64,000 nucleotides of DNA from Portulaca oleracea. Its lineage: Eukaryota; Streptophyta; Magnoliopsida; Caryophyllales; Portulacaceae. A program made the position numbers and the translations under genes. Shown here piece by piece: positions 13,440-24,349 of this stretch. The notes under the pieces were generated by a model. It saw only the letters and a program-made list of their open reading frames with translations. It was not told where the DNA came from and ran no database searches. Positions within the stretch are counted from its first letter, which is position 1, and the number at the start of each line of letters is the position of its first letter. The stretch is from contig CM055888.1 of the NCBI GenBank assembly GCA_029582165.1, positions 35,077,408-35,141,407 of the forward strand. Direction: 5' to 3'.

Positions 13440-14937
13440 GATATACAATTTAAACTACCTTGGCATGTAAGATTAAAAGAAAAATAATAATATATACAAG
13501 ACACTACGAACTAAAGACCTAAAGAAAAATCAAAATATTAACAATATGAATCTTACTTTTTTTTCTTTTCTTTTCTTAGACTCAAAAATCGGAATGCATA
13601 TACACTCTCACACAAGGGTTTGCTCGCCCCGAGCAAACAAAAAACAAAGAAAAAGAAAGGGGAAAAAAAAAAGAAACTAACTACCCTAACTCACTTTCGC
13701 AGGAATTGCGAATGCATTTAGCACATGCATTAAGCCCTTTAAACCCCTTGGCAGTCCAAGTGGACGAGGAAGGTCTCTTGAGGGTTTATAGAAGCTATAC
13801 CCACAAAAGCCAAAGAAAAGGAGAGAGGGAAAGTGGAAAACAAAACATGTTTTGAAAAGAAAGAAAAGAAAAACTGCTTGTTTTAGGAACCTTGCAATCG
13901 CCTCAAAGAAAACAATACTAATCAACCAAAAGGAACCATTATGAGCACATCAAATTACCTAACTCAAGATATTGCCAATCTTTAAGGTTTTTGATTCCCA
14001 AATATTTCCTACAAAACAAGATCCTATGTGCTCGTGTGCAAGTGTTATTCTACTCGATTCTGATTGATCTAAAGCAAATCACAATCCAAGCTTGTATCAA
14101 CGCAAAAAGAATTATTTAGGTGATATCCCCCCTCGCCTATGTCGCACTTGGCTTGGTGAGGGCCGTAGGAGACGCAAGGAAGAACTTCACATTTATTACA
14201 ATTCTTTTTGGTGTTGGGTTTAGAATTTAACGGCCCAACTTTTTTAACTTAACTCAACGGTATTTGGTGATAGTTTTTTTGGGAATTGCACGACCCATAA
14301 ACAGGGTTTACCCTCCCAACACGAGCTACTCCTTACGGAAACAAAGTGCTTATGGGGTAAGTGCGCCGCACCGCTCATACCAACCCGCGTAGGTATACTA
14401 ACTTAACATTACATTTTCAAGGTTAACGCCGGGTTTTTCGGGATTTGGAACGACCCATAACGGGGTCTACCCTACCAACTCAGGCTACTCCATTCACAAA
14501 TGACGTGCTTTAGGGACGTGAGTGCCGCCCACTTACATCGGCCTTGGGTGATTTAGCCAACGTTTAACCAATTAATCCAATTTAATTAACTTTCACTTTT
14601 CAACAAGTTGGAAGTGATCTACTAAAGTCTTACATTTTCAAGAAGAACGTAAAAGAATCAAGGATCTTATTAAGCATTTAACGAAGGGAAACTACACAAA
14701 TGAGTCATGACAATATTTGAACTAAGGACAATAATGCTGATACGGGTTTTTTCAAGGAGATTAAGAAAGTTTTCTAAGCATTGACTACACTTATCCTAAA
14801 AACAAAGCAAAAAACAGAAGAAAAACAAAAACCTTAAAAGTTTTTCACGCCCTTTTTTCTACTTTTGCACACAAAAGTTTTCAAATTTTAGCAAAAACTA
14901 CGAAAAAAATAATTAAAATACTAGGTTGTCTATCCAT
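13440..14937 (-). repeat. Array unit 8, interrupted by element 1
   Basis: The unit lacks about 16 bp after AAACTACC and is otherwise collinear up to GGTTGTCTATCCAT. There element 1 has inserted. The remainder of the unit (CCCATAAACAAG onward) is found at 29711. Confidence 0.85.
14933..14937. repeat. Target site duplication of element 1, left
   Basis: TCCAT precedes the 5' LTR. It pairs with CCCAT after the 3' LTR, and undisturbed array units read CTACCCATAAAC at this point, so the left copy has one C-to-T change. Confidence 0.85.
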
Positions 14938-16650
14938 TGTTTAGACCTGACTTCATGTCTAAATACCGCCTAAATCCTTAAGCTTTTGACTTGTTTCGTA
15001 GCTTGTTTTAATAACTTTTAATGCGTTTTGGTTCTTTTTGTAGTTTCCGAAGTTTTTACTCAAAACGATGCTAAATGGGCCAATTTTGCACCAATCTTGG
15101 GAATCCCGAGATACCCTAAGATTCCCCGAGCCTTGATCGTGTCGAAGGCAGCGGATTAGAAGGGCCGACCATGTCGAGAGGCGTGAGCGAAGCAATCGTT
15201 GAAGAGCACCGAGGAATCTCGTAGTCGAGATCGGCCACGGTCATATTGACCGTAGCCACGATGTGATGGAGCCAATACCTAAGGAAGGGACATTGCCACC
15301 CGAGATGGACCGTGGTCACGGTCAGTCTGACCGTAGCCACGGTGAGATCACTACGCTGCCCAAGGAAGAATTTGGCCGAACAAGACCGTGGCCACGGTCT
15401 CCCATTACCGTAGCCACGCAGGTGCGAAGGAGCGAAAAGTTGTCAGCCCTAATCGCCCAGACCGTGCCTACGGTGCATTGGTACCGTGCCCACGGTGATG
15501 CGAAGCGAAGAGAAGTCCTACCTTCCTTACGCAGGACCGTGGGCACGGTCATCTTGACCGTGCCCACGGTCCCCTGCGGGACACTTTTGTCTATTGTGTA
15601 AAATGATAAGTTTAGAGTAACAACCTTGATTACTATTTAATGTATTTAGGTCATTTTAGCTGGGGACTTTTTTCAAGCATCTTTTATGTATCTTTTTTCA
15701 TACTTTAGCATATACTTTATCATATTTTAAGATTTGGATTAAAGTGATTAGTGAAGATCTTTGCTGAGATTATTAGTTCTTGTATTGGATTCTCTTGAGT
15801 TTTATTGGAAGTTTGAAGATTATTCTCAACTTTGGAGCATTGAAGATTTATTATTCTGGAGTTTTCTTCTTTGTCATCAAAATCAATGAGCATTTCTTAA
15901 CCTTTCCCTCTCTAATTTATTGTTTATTTATTAATCTCTGTTTTTGTTATTATTGGTATTGTCGGTTTTGTTGAAGGTTTATTGTCATCTTGTTTACTCT
16001 TTTAAGCATGAATGAAGTTGTTGATGTTATTATCATGATAGTTAGGATGTCTAGTGGCTAGAACCCTAATGGGTTAGGGAGATATTTAGGGTGTGAATGG
16101 GTGATTAGGTTTGGGTTAGCAATATTAGTGAGTAACTAGTTAGGAGATCAATTTCCGAATCCTATCCTTCTCTCAAGTGGGATGTATTTGGGTGCAAAAG
16201 CATCCCGAATACATCCAACGCTTGTTGGAAGGTAGGAATTAGGATAGTTAGTATTCTAGTTCGTCAAAGCGAATAGAAACTAACTAGGAAATTCCGTTTT
16301 ATTAACTCCCCCGGGTCTGTCGATGGACTTTGGGGAAGTTAATTCGGACTATCCTTGAAAGAGGAAGCCTGGTGGGTATTTTCTAATGGAGTTACTATTT
16401 GATTTCCCCTTCTCGTTACTCTCTTGTTGCGAAACCTATTTCCTCATTCCCGTTTGCATCCCGAAAGTCTCCCAACACCCATTGTCTCACCTTTTTTACC
16501 GAAGCTAGTGTGTTTGTACTGTTTTTACCCTGAATTCTATCATCCTTTCATGATCGTAAACCCTACCTAGAGTCAAGTAGTTGCAGCTAAGGCCCCTAGC
16601 TCCCTGTGGAAGAACGATAAAACTGAGGTCTTACAAACCGAGTTACAACA
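14938..16650 (+). repeat. 5' LTR of element 1
   Basis: 1713 bp, with ends TG...CA. It is closely similar to the copy at 27987-29710, with scattered substitutions and small indels. The U3 part contains five palindrome pairs (15227-15574). About 58 bp further on is a weak TATA-like TATTTAA near 15633. Open frames in the palindrome region are fortuitous. Confidence 0.93.
15227..15574 (+). promoter_or_regulatory. U3 cluster of five palindrome pairs (ACCGTGGCCACGGT type)
   Basis: Quasi-palindromes begin at about 15228/15249, 15309/15330, 15385/15407, 15461/15483 and 15536/15557. Each pair is 21-22 bp start to start. Typical copies read ACCGTGGTCACGGT, ACCGTAGCCACGGT and ACCGTGCCCACGGT. The position, just upstream of the presumed TATA region in U3, is where LTR enhancers lie. 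Spacing of two helical turns suggests cooperative binding by a dimeric factor. No factor is known to me. Confidence 0.6.
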
Positions 16651-16653
16651 AAA

Positions 16654-16671
16654 TGGCACCGTTGCCGGGGA
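16654..16671 (+). other. Primer-binding site (tRNA-Asp) of element 1
   Basis: TGGCACCGTTGCCGGGGA lies 3 nt after the 5' LTR. It is the complement of the plant tRNA-Asp(GUC) 3' end (TCCCCGGCAACGGCGCCA) with one mismatch (A for G at position 5). Confidence 0.9.
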
Positions 16672-16787
16672 GCAAGCGCATCTAGCTTAGCTCTTTGTCT
16701 TTAGGTTGTTTAAGATCATTTCACTGCTAGAGATTTTGTTATCCTTGGTTATTAGAAATTTGATTCTTCTGTTTGTTCCTTTTGTGC

Positions 16788-18690
16788 ATGCGGACTCGAT
16801 CTCGACGAGGCCAAACACCTATAACTCCACCGAACCCGAATCCGGAGAGCATAATTCGCCAAGCTAACGCCGGCTCAAGACGAAGAAGATAACAAAGGGA
16901 GTCAGAGACGATCGAAATTCCAATGGCTGAAGGAGAGCAAGTTCCACCCCGTACCTTAGCATCATATTCCTTACCATCGTCGGGTACGGGAGGCGATCCC
17001 ATCATATTACCAGAATTACCACCGAACGCATCGTTCGAGTTCAAGCCATATTTGTTGGAGATATTTGAGAACACTCTGTACCATGGAGGAGAGCATGAAA
17101 ATCCTATTGACCACATCAACAGGTTCGAGCAACGCATCGGCTTCGTATAAATGAATGGAGTTTCCGCCGAATACATGACGCTGAAGTTTTTCCCTCTTAC
17201 TTTGAAAGGGAAAGCACTATTATGGCTCAACACGTGACCGCCCGGAACCTATTCTACATGGGATGCCCTTAGCCGCGACTTTCTTCAAAGGTTTTTCCCC
17301 AATGATGAGACGTGTCGTTTGAGGCAAGCCATCATGAGCTTCAAGCAAGAGTCCGATGAGTCTTTATTCGAAGCATGGGGGAGATTCAAGGGTCTCCAAC
17401 GGAGGTGTCCACACCACAATCTTGAGGATTGGTTATTATTGCATCATTTTTATTCCAGACTGAGTAGCTCTTTGCGAGAATCCATCAATCATGCCGCGGG
17501 GGGCATGTTCCTCAAGAAGACGGGGTAGGAAGCAAACGTATTTCTTCACGAATTATCTCAAAACTCTCCTCATTGGGGAGGCGGCCGTGGTCCAAGAGAT
17601 GGTTCTCCTCTAAAAAGCAATCCTACTATTAAGTTTCTCATGAATGCCGTTTTAGAGATGCAACAAAAGTCAGCTTTGGAGGAAACCACGAGGCAAGTAA
17701 AGGCAGCTCAAGAAGTACCTATGCTTATTCCGGAAGCCCGAGTTTTGGTATATGATTTTCGTGGAGGGCCACACTCTTTGAAGCGATGTGAAGAGTATCA
17801 AACCGAGCATGTCCAAGCCATTTATCCCAACAATAACCTCTCCTATACCAATCAAACTCCCATTCGTGCTCGTGGGAATAACGCCTACAACCAACAAGCT
17901 CCATTAAACCAAAACCCACCCCCCGATTTCCCAAATCAAAATCGCCGCCAATACCACCAAAATCACCACTAAAATCCTCACCAAGGTCAATCTTCCCAAG
18001 CATCCAAACCACCACAACAAGAAACCCTTGACCAAACCCTTCAAAAGTTGGCCTTATCTCAAGAAAAGATAGCCTTATCTCAAGAAAAGATGGCCTTACA
18101 TCGAGAAAAAGACCAAACTCGCATCAAGAACCTCGAGTTACTATTGGCTCAATTGGCACAACAATCTCAACCTATCCAATCTTTGCCTAGCCAACCCCAA
18201 CCAAACCCGAAGGGACAACTTAATGCTATTACATTGAGGAGTGGCAAGGAGATTGATAGCCCTAGGATGATGGGAGAAGAAGTCTTGGGTGACAAAGAAG
18301 GTGATGTGGTGGATGTTTCGGAGGAGGAAGATTTGATGGAGAAGCAGGAAAGTGAGTTAGTCTTGGGTGAGGAAGTTGAGGGAGTACATGAGGATGAATT
18401 GGGAGAATTTAGCAAGGAAAGAGAGGAGATGGAGAAGTTAAGGAAAGGGAAAGGAAAGATGGTGGAAGAAGAGCCAATCCAAACTATTGAGAAACCAAAG
18501 CTACCGCCGGTCCCTTTTCCCGAGCAGTTAGCAAAGCCAAAATCCGATGCAAAGTTTTTAAAATTCATTGAGATGCTTAAGAAGCTTCAAGTGAACATTC
18601 CATTTCTTGATGCCATTTTTGAAGTCCCGTCCTTCAAGAAGCATTTGAAGGAGCTTCTCACGAGCAAGAGGAGGATTCAAGAGAAATCTA
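16788..18690 (+). pseudogene. gag (capsid/nucleocapsid) of element 1, broken
   Basis: Gag forms the virus-like particle. The first ATG after the PBS (16788) opens a frame that stays homologous to the gag of element 3 through 18690. It is broken by TAA at 16890, TAA at 17148, TGA at 17235, TAG at 17526 and TAA at 17970. The central part (about 17040-17500) has the plant Ty3/gypsy gag pattern, including EAWGRFKGLQRRCPHH. The zinc knuckle near 17745-17790 has lost two of its cysteines (YDFRGGPHSLKRC against CDFCGGPHSLKRC in element 3). The 18048-18600 part is a Gln/Glu-rich, coiled-coil-like linker that leads in frame into the protease. Confidence 0.85.
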
Positions 18691-19560
18691 CGATTCATTT
18701 GACAGCGGATTGTAGTGCAATTATCGATAACAAATCACCGGAGAAGTTAGCCGACCCCGGAAGTTTTTCTATTCCATGCAACATTGGTGATATGCGGATT
18801 GGCCGTGCCCTTTGCGATCTAGGAGCAAGGGTAAGCGTCATGCCTTATTCGATTTGCAAGAAGTTGAATCTTGATGATCTACTCCTACAACAATTAACAT
18901 CCAATTGGCCGACCGTTCTGTGCGAAGACCTTTGGGAATATTGGAAGACATCCCGGTCCAAGTAGGGCGGTTTTTGATTTCATGTGACTTCGTGATCTTG
19001 GAGATAGAGGAAGACAACAACATCCCTATTATTTTGGGAAGGCCGTTCCTTGCTACGGGGGGAGCAATTATTGATGTGAAGAATGGAAGCATGTCGTTGA
19101 ATGTCGGGAATGAAAGCATCATTTTTCAACTTGAGGGGTCATTGAAAGGTCCTTCGTATGGGGACTCATGCTATGCTATTGATATGATGGAGTTTCTTGT
19201 TGATGAGTATATTGAGGACTCTCATTTTCTTGAATCTATTTGCGACAATCCCTTGGGAGCTTGTTTATTGGAGTCCTTCCAATTTGAGACCGACGACACC
19301 GATATTACTTTCTTCACCAACCTTCTTGACTCTTCACCCGTGCATGAGGAGATTATTATTGATGAGCCTTATATGGAGTGCATGGAGATTCAAGATGTGA
19401 TCTACAAAGGTATGTCTTCCTCTCAAATTCAATCTTCTACTCCTTTAGAGCTTAAAGCTTTGCCCCCTTCCCTCCAATATGCTTTCTTGGATGATGAGAA
19501 ATCTTATCCTGTCATTGTGAATGCAAATTTGAATGATTTTAAATTGTCCAAGTTGCTTGA
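18691..19560 (+). pseudogene. Aspartic protease region of element 1, frameshifted
   Basis: The retropepsin active-site block reads ALCDLGARVSVMP at about 18808-18846. Athila proteases use DLG or DSG where most use DTG, so the catalytic Asp is present, but a conserved Ser is replaced by Arg (element 3 has DLGASV). A frameshift near 18880 moves the reading from the gag frame to the next. The flap/C-terminal part (IPIILGRPFLATGGAIIDV) follows in the new frame from 18905. This frame runs into RT, as expected for a gag-pol polyprotein. Confidence 0.85.
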
Positions 19561-20560
19561 TTTGCTTAGAAAACATAGGGGTGCATTGGGTTATAAGATA
19601 GAAGATTTGAAAGGTTTGTCCCCTTCCATATGCATGCATTCGATTGACTTGCTAGAAGATGCCAAGCCTACTAGGCAACCCCAACGTGGTTTAAATCCTA
19701 ACATGCAAGAGGTGGTTAAAAAGGAAGTAGTAAAGTTGCTAGCTGCTGGGATCATCTTCCCCATCGCAAATAGCGAATGGGCAAGCCCGCTTTAGTTTGT
19801 ACCCAAGAAGGGTGGAATGACCGTAATTGAAAATGACAAGAAAGAACTAGTTAGTACCCGGACCGTCACCGGTTGGCGGATGTGTATCGATTACCGCCAA
19901 CTAAACAAAGTAACAAAGAAGGACCATTTCCCCCTTCCCTTTATTGACCAGATGTTAGAACGGTTGGCGGGTCATTCGTATTTTTGCTTTTTGGATGGGT
20001 ACTCGGGGTTCTTTCAAATTCCAATCCACCCCTCACACCAAGAAAAGACCACCTTCACTTGCCCATACGGGACATTTGCTTATCGTCGCATGCCTTTTGG
20101 TTTATGTAATGCCCCTGGGACTTTTCAACGTTGTATGATGGCTATTTTTAGCGATTTCATTGAAAAATGCATGGAAGTCTTTATGGATGATTTTTCTGTG
20201 TACGGTAATTCTTTTGATGACTGTTTGCTAAATCTGGAGAAAGTGTTAACTCATTGTGAGGAAGTGGATCTAGTTTTGAATTGGGAGAAATGCCACTTCA
20301 TGGTGGAACAAGGTATCGTTTTGGGTCACTTAATCTCTTCTAAGGGCATCGAAGTGGACAGGGATAAAGTTGAGGTTATAGAGTGCCTACCACCCCCAGT
20401 TTCTTTTAAGGGGGTGCGTAGCTTCCTTGGTCATGTCGGCTTTTATTGCCGGTTCGTCAAGGATTTTTCCAAAATTGCTCGACCTCTAACTGATCTCTTA
20501 TGCAAAGATGCCCCTTTCATTTTCACTGACGAGTGCCTTGAGTCATTTTATAGGTTGAAG
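19561..20560 (+). pseudogene. Reverse transcriptase of element 1, one in-frame stop
   Basis: RT copies the element RNA into DNA. Recognisable blocks in order: GIIFPIANSEWASP, then a TAG at 19793, then MCIDYRQLNKVT, FLDGYSGFFQIPIHP (first catalytic Asp), MPFGLCNAPGTFQRCMM and VFMDDFSVYG near 20177-20206 (the FMDD form of YxDD), followed by LGHLISSKGIEVD and [19 protein letters not shown]. Related copies have Gln or Pro at the stop position, so a CAG-to-TAG change is likely here. Confidence 0.9.
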
Positions 20561-20960
20561 CAGGCTTTGATTTCCGCCCCGGTAGTTCAACCTCCGGATT
20601 GGACTCTACCCTTCGAGATCATGGCCGACGCAAGTGACTTCGCCGTGGGAGCGTGTTTGACCCAAACAGTAGACAAGAAGCCAAGGGTCATCTATTACGC
20701 GAGCCATGCGCTTGATAGCACCCAAAGGAACTACACTACCATAAAAAAGGAGCTGTTGGCGGTCGTTTTTGCGCTCGACAAATTCCGGCAATACCTTATG
20801 TTCTCTAAGGTGGTAGTCTACACGAATCATGCCGCTATCAAATACTTGATGGGAAAGAAGAGACAAAACCAAGGCTTATACGGTTGGTCTTGCTCATGCA
20901 AGAATTTGATTTGGAAATCCGCGACAAGGCGGGCATGAAGAATGTCGTAGTCGATCACCT
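20561..20960 (+). pseudogene. RNase H of element 1, frameshifted and missing an Asp
   Basis: RNase H removes the RNA strand during reverse transcription. [16 protein letters not shown] holds the first Asp and KKELLAVVFAL the Glu. The third acidic block reads [12 protein letters not shown], whereas element 2 has [12 protein letters not shown], so Asp is replaced by Asn. A frameshift near 20862 (after YLMGKK) ends the frame. Homology continues in another frame ([17 protein letters not shown]). Confidence 0.85.
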
Positions 20961-21627
20961 CTCGAGGATTCTTGTCGACTTGGAAGACACCCAACCGATT
21001 GTAGATGCTTTCCCGGATGAGCGACTCTTGGCTATCAACTCTCATCCTTAGTATGCGGATATTGTGAATTATTTGGCAAGCGAAGTGATTCCTCAACACT
21101 TGAACCATCATCAAAAGAAGAAATTTCTCCACGACATGAAGCGTTACTTTTGGGATGACCCTTTCCTTTTCCGTCTTTGCAACGACAGGATGTACCGGCG
21201 ATGTATTCCCGAGAGTGAAGTGCAATCTATCTTGACCCATTGTCACGAATTTCCGATGGGAGGTCACGGTGGCTCCCAAAAGACGGCAACGAGGGTTTTG
21301 CAAATCGGCTATTGGTGGCCGACTCTTTTTCGTGACGCCCATTTGCATGTCAAGCAATGTGATAGGTGTCAAAGATCAGGAAACATCTCCGGGAAGAATG
21401 AAGCACCATTGAACTATATTCTTGAGGTGGAAGCCTTCGATGTGTGGGGATTAGACTTCATGGGTCCTTTCCCGTCATCAAGGGGTTTCCAATACATCCT
21501 AGTGGCGGTGGACTATGTCACAAAGTGGGTCGAAGCCATACCATGTGTAAGGTGCGATGGGAAGTCCGTTTTGAAATTCTTGAAAAAGACCCTATTCCAA
21601 GATTTGGCATTCCACGGGTCATCATTA

Positions 21628-21635
21628 GTGACAAC
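21628..21635. repeat. hAT target site duplication, left
   Basis: GTGACAAC. It is identical to the right copy at 23643-23650. Eight base pairs is the standard hAT duplication length. Confidence 0.9.
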
Positions 21636-23642
21636 TAGAGCTGAGCAACGGGCCGGGCCGGGCCGGGTTCGGGCTAGCCGCTAACGGGCCTGGCCGGGCT
21701 GGGCAGAGACTTTTTTTACTAGGCCCAAGTAGGTTGGGTTTTAACGGGCCGGGTTCGGGCCGGGTTGAATAAAGATTTTTCCACAATTCCTAACAACCTT
21801 TATCTACAACAATGATCCTCCAACAAAAGTATGTGAATAAGCAAACATAAAGAACGGCAATATACAACCAAACAAACGGAAGATACAAGTTAAAAATAGC
21901 TAATATCGAAGTAGCAACCTATTTTCAACCTGTGAAAATAGCAACCTGTTTTCATCATCAACTTGTGTCGATGATGCTCCCGCGTCACTATCCATTCCTG
22001 AAAGTACAACAAAACAACCACTTTACAAACAAGTACCGAAAATAGACACCCAAATTACAATGAAAAGATACAAAATTTCTTTAAAATAGCCGAGTCCGAC
22101 ACATGCATCCACGTTCGAGTTCGAGTAACATCGAGCACCAAAGAATACAAAGCATAAGTAAACAATCTCACAAAATCCTACTTCAGCAAGGACCAACAAC
22201 AATAAGCATAAGAAAACAATCTCACACACTGTTGCACATATCCAGCTTTGGATGCTCATTTCCACCCTTGTTTTCCTTTCTTTAATCAAATCAACTAGCT
22301 TGTTTTTTTTTTTTTTTATGTTACCCTACCTTTTTGGAGTAGTAATCAAAAGAACACCAGTTGACAATCCAACAAACTTGACTCAACGTCATGCTCTTGC
22401 CATCATATTAAAGTTACAACTTTTAGTTCTTATCCACAGAATCAATAGCCAACTTTTATGGTCCTCATACTTACCAACTGAGGTACTTCTCTTTCAGCTA
22501 TTCAAATCATCAAATCAAACAAATGATATAGCAAGCTTCGGTTGCTTTTAAAAGTGAGCCTTGAGTTGATCGAGGGGTGTGATTGTCTGATGAGTTGTGC
22601 ACTTGAATACTATTTGATGGTAGAAAATCTATGCTTTCAAGAATGTTGTTAATTAACCAGTAGCTGCTGGGGGTTAAGTTCTTAATTAATCAGCATACTT
22701 CAGACAGTTTTGGTATCTCTTGTTTTCCATTGTACCATACATTTTACATAATCGTATTTTCTACGTAGAGGATTATCTATTTCACAAAATTCGTCGCACA
22801 CTTCAAAACTATTATCTTATTTTCTGAGAGCTCTTCAGATTTCACAAATCATATCTTTCTATATATTTGGAACACAAAGTTCAGTTTCTTACAGAGAAAC
22901 AAACGTATGCTTGGTGAATGGTGATAGATTTATTTAGAGATAGAGCAAGCCAATTCATTTTCGACCTAAAATTACTGGAACGACCAAACTACTAACTACT
23001 AAAGTCGCCACAGTACGATTTTTTTGAGCCCAAAGATGAAATTTGAGCTCAAAAACCAAAACCCTAAAATCAAGAATCAAAAACCCATGTCAATCCTCGT
23101 CTACTGAATCATTCATTCAATTGTAGAGCACAAACTTAATATGCTGTAAAAATAAAAACAAAACCCTAAAATGAAGAACCAAAAACCCAGATAAAACCTT
23201 GATAAAACCTACTAGAAACAGTAAAACCAAAACCCTAGAATCAACAGACAGTACCTTGAGGTGGATTACTCATCTCCAACCGTCGCCGGTAGTCGGGCTT
23301 ACTCTGTCGCCGTTGCTAGTCGCCGGTAGTTGCGCTCGCTGGTCGTCGTGGAGGAGAAAGGGCACTGTAATCGGGCGTGGAGTAGATTTGCAGATATTCA
23401 AAATTTCGAACAATAGATGGAGCCAGGGAGGTGATAGCGTTCTATTTGCATTCTATTAAGACCCGTTAAGGGCCCGTTAGTATGTTCTGACCTTACCATT
23501 TCAGGCCTGCGGGGCCCACGAAATATTATAAAAGGGTAGTTCTGTTTAAGCCCGCATTGTTAATTAATTTAAAAGGGCTGAGCCTCTTTTCTCATACCCA
23601 CTCAAAATGTTCATTGGGCCCCCAACCTTTTGCCTAGACCTG
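21636..23642 (-). mobile_element. Non-autonomous hAT-family DNA transposon, 2.0 kb
   Basis: It is flanked by an exact 8-bp duplication GTGACAAC (21628-21635 and 23643-23650), and removing the insert plus one copy restores integrase homology. Ends read TAGAGCTGAGCAACGGG (left) and, on the other strand, CAGGTCTAGGCAAAAGG (right): imperfect hAT-like inverted repeats. Subterminal regions are rich in GGGCC/GGGCCC repeats, as in many plant hAT elements. No transposase domain is present. A short 5' remnant of a transposase gene may survive on the minus strand, which is why I give that strand. Confidence 0.85.
21900..21995 (-). pseudogene. Possible 5' end of the hAT transposase gene (31 codons)
   Basis: On the minus strand an ATG at 21995 opens MDSDAGASSTQVDDEN..., 31 codons before a TAG at 21900-21902. 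It follows a good acceptor (TACTTTCAG, ending at 21998). A matching donor (CCTCAAG|GTACTG) lies at 23254, which would make a 5'-UTR intron of about 1.26 kb. The GC-rich exon at about 23255-23400 then resembles a leader. An acidic, serine-rich start after a leader intron is common in plant hAT transposases. The body of the gene would have been lost by internal deletion. This is inference; no transposase domain is left. Confidence 0.35.
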
Positions 23643-23650
23643 GTGACAAC
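23643..23650. repeat. hAT target site duplication, right
   Basis: GTGACAAC, exact match to 21628-21635. The integrase reading resumes directly after it. Confidence 0.9.
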
Positions 23651-24349
23651 GGTTCCCTTTTCATTGAAAAGAAATTCGAGTCTCTCTTGGCGAAGTACGG
23701 CATCAAACATAAGAAGGGACTCCCTTACCATCCACAAACACAAGGTCAAGTGGAAATCTCGAACCGTGCCATCAAGGAGATCTTAGAGAAGACGATCAGC
23801 TCTTCAAGGAAAGATTGGGCAGAAAAATTAGATGAAGTTTTGTGGGCATACCGCACCGCTTTCAAGACACTGATCGGCACTACCCCTTACTGTCTTGTCT
23901 ATGGGAAGGCGTGTCACTTCCCCGTAGAGCTTGAGCACAAAACCATGTGGGCAATCAAGAAGTTGAATTTCGATCTCAAGGCGGCCGGAGGTAGTCGGTT
24001 ATTTCAATTAGAAGAACTTGAGGAGATGAGGCGTCATGCATATGAGAACAACAAGATCTACAAGGAGAGAACGAAAGCATGGCATGACAAGAGGTTGAAC
24101 CGACGTGAGTTTGTGGTAGGCGATAGGGTTCTCATCTTCAACTCAAGGCTAAAGTTATTCTTCGGGAAATTGAGATCAAGATGGTCCGGGCCATTTGAAA
24201 TTGTGAGATTTCTCCCCGCCGGAGTGGTTGAATTGAAAGATGCACAAGGAAAATGTTTCAAAGCAAACTCATCAAAGCCCAAACCATACATCATGGGCGA
24301 GGAATATGTCGGGACAGTTGTGGCATACCTCGCGGATTTTGAAGATTGA

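Larger units (their letters stand above)
1..14937 (-). repeat. Tandem array, left part: eight units of about 1.85 kb
   Basis: Successive units start with the same AT-rich block (GATATACAATTTAAACTACC) at 1, 1849, 4212, 6052, 7899, 9745, 11591 and 13440, giving periods of 1840-1849 bp except for one enlarged unit. Read on the minus strand, much of a unit aligns with the region between ORF3 and the 3' LTR of the Athila-type elements here: the CTCCCAACAC block, the CACAAAAGCCAAAGAAAA block, and the hairpin next to the polypurine tract. No unit has a convincing protein-coding frame. The array runs off the left edge and resumes at 29711 after element 1. It is best described as a retrotransposon 3'-UTR-derived satellite-like repeat. 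Confidence 0.9.
21030..24349 (+). pseudogene. Integrase of element 1, split by a hAT element
   Basis: Integrase joins the cDNA to the genome. The HHCC zinc finger lies at about 21235-21370 (THCHEF...GGHGG...KQCDRCQ). The core begins [11 protein letters not shown] with the first catalytic Asp. A TAG at 21049 and a one-base deletion near 21598 break the frame. The sequence IISDN, holding the second catalytic Asp, ends at 21635, where the hAT element enters. The gene resumes at 23651 with [13 protein letters not shown], the Glu in GQVEISNRA, and a C-terminal domain ([18 protein letters not shown]). It ends at 24349. Confidence 0.9.

Noticed and set aside
15227..15574. Palindromes considered as transcription terminators
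   Set aside because: They lie in U3 upstream of the TATA-like region, lack T-runs after the stems, and are organised as fixed-distance pairs, which fits protein binding better than termination.
18167..18568. 133-codon minus-strand serine-rich frame (also 49854-50345 plus strand)
   Set aside because: It is the antisense of the Glu/Lys-rich gag linker, which is the true coding strand by homology.
22252..22551. 99-codon frame within the hAT element
   Set aside because: No hAT transposase or other motif. It begins by a poly-T tract and lies inside the presumed leader intron on the opposite strand.
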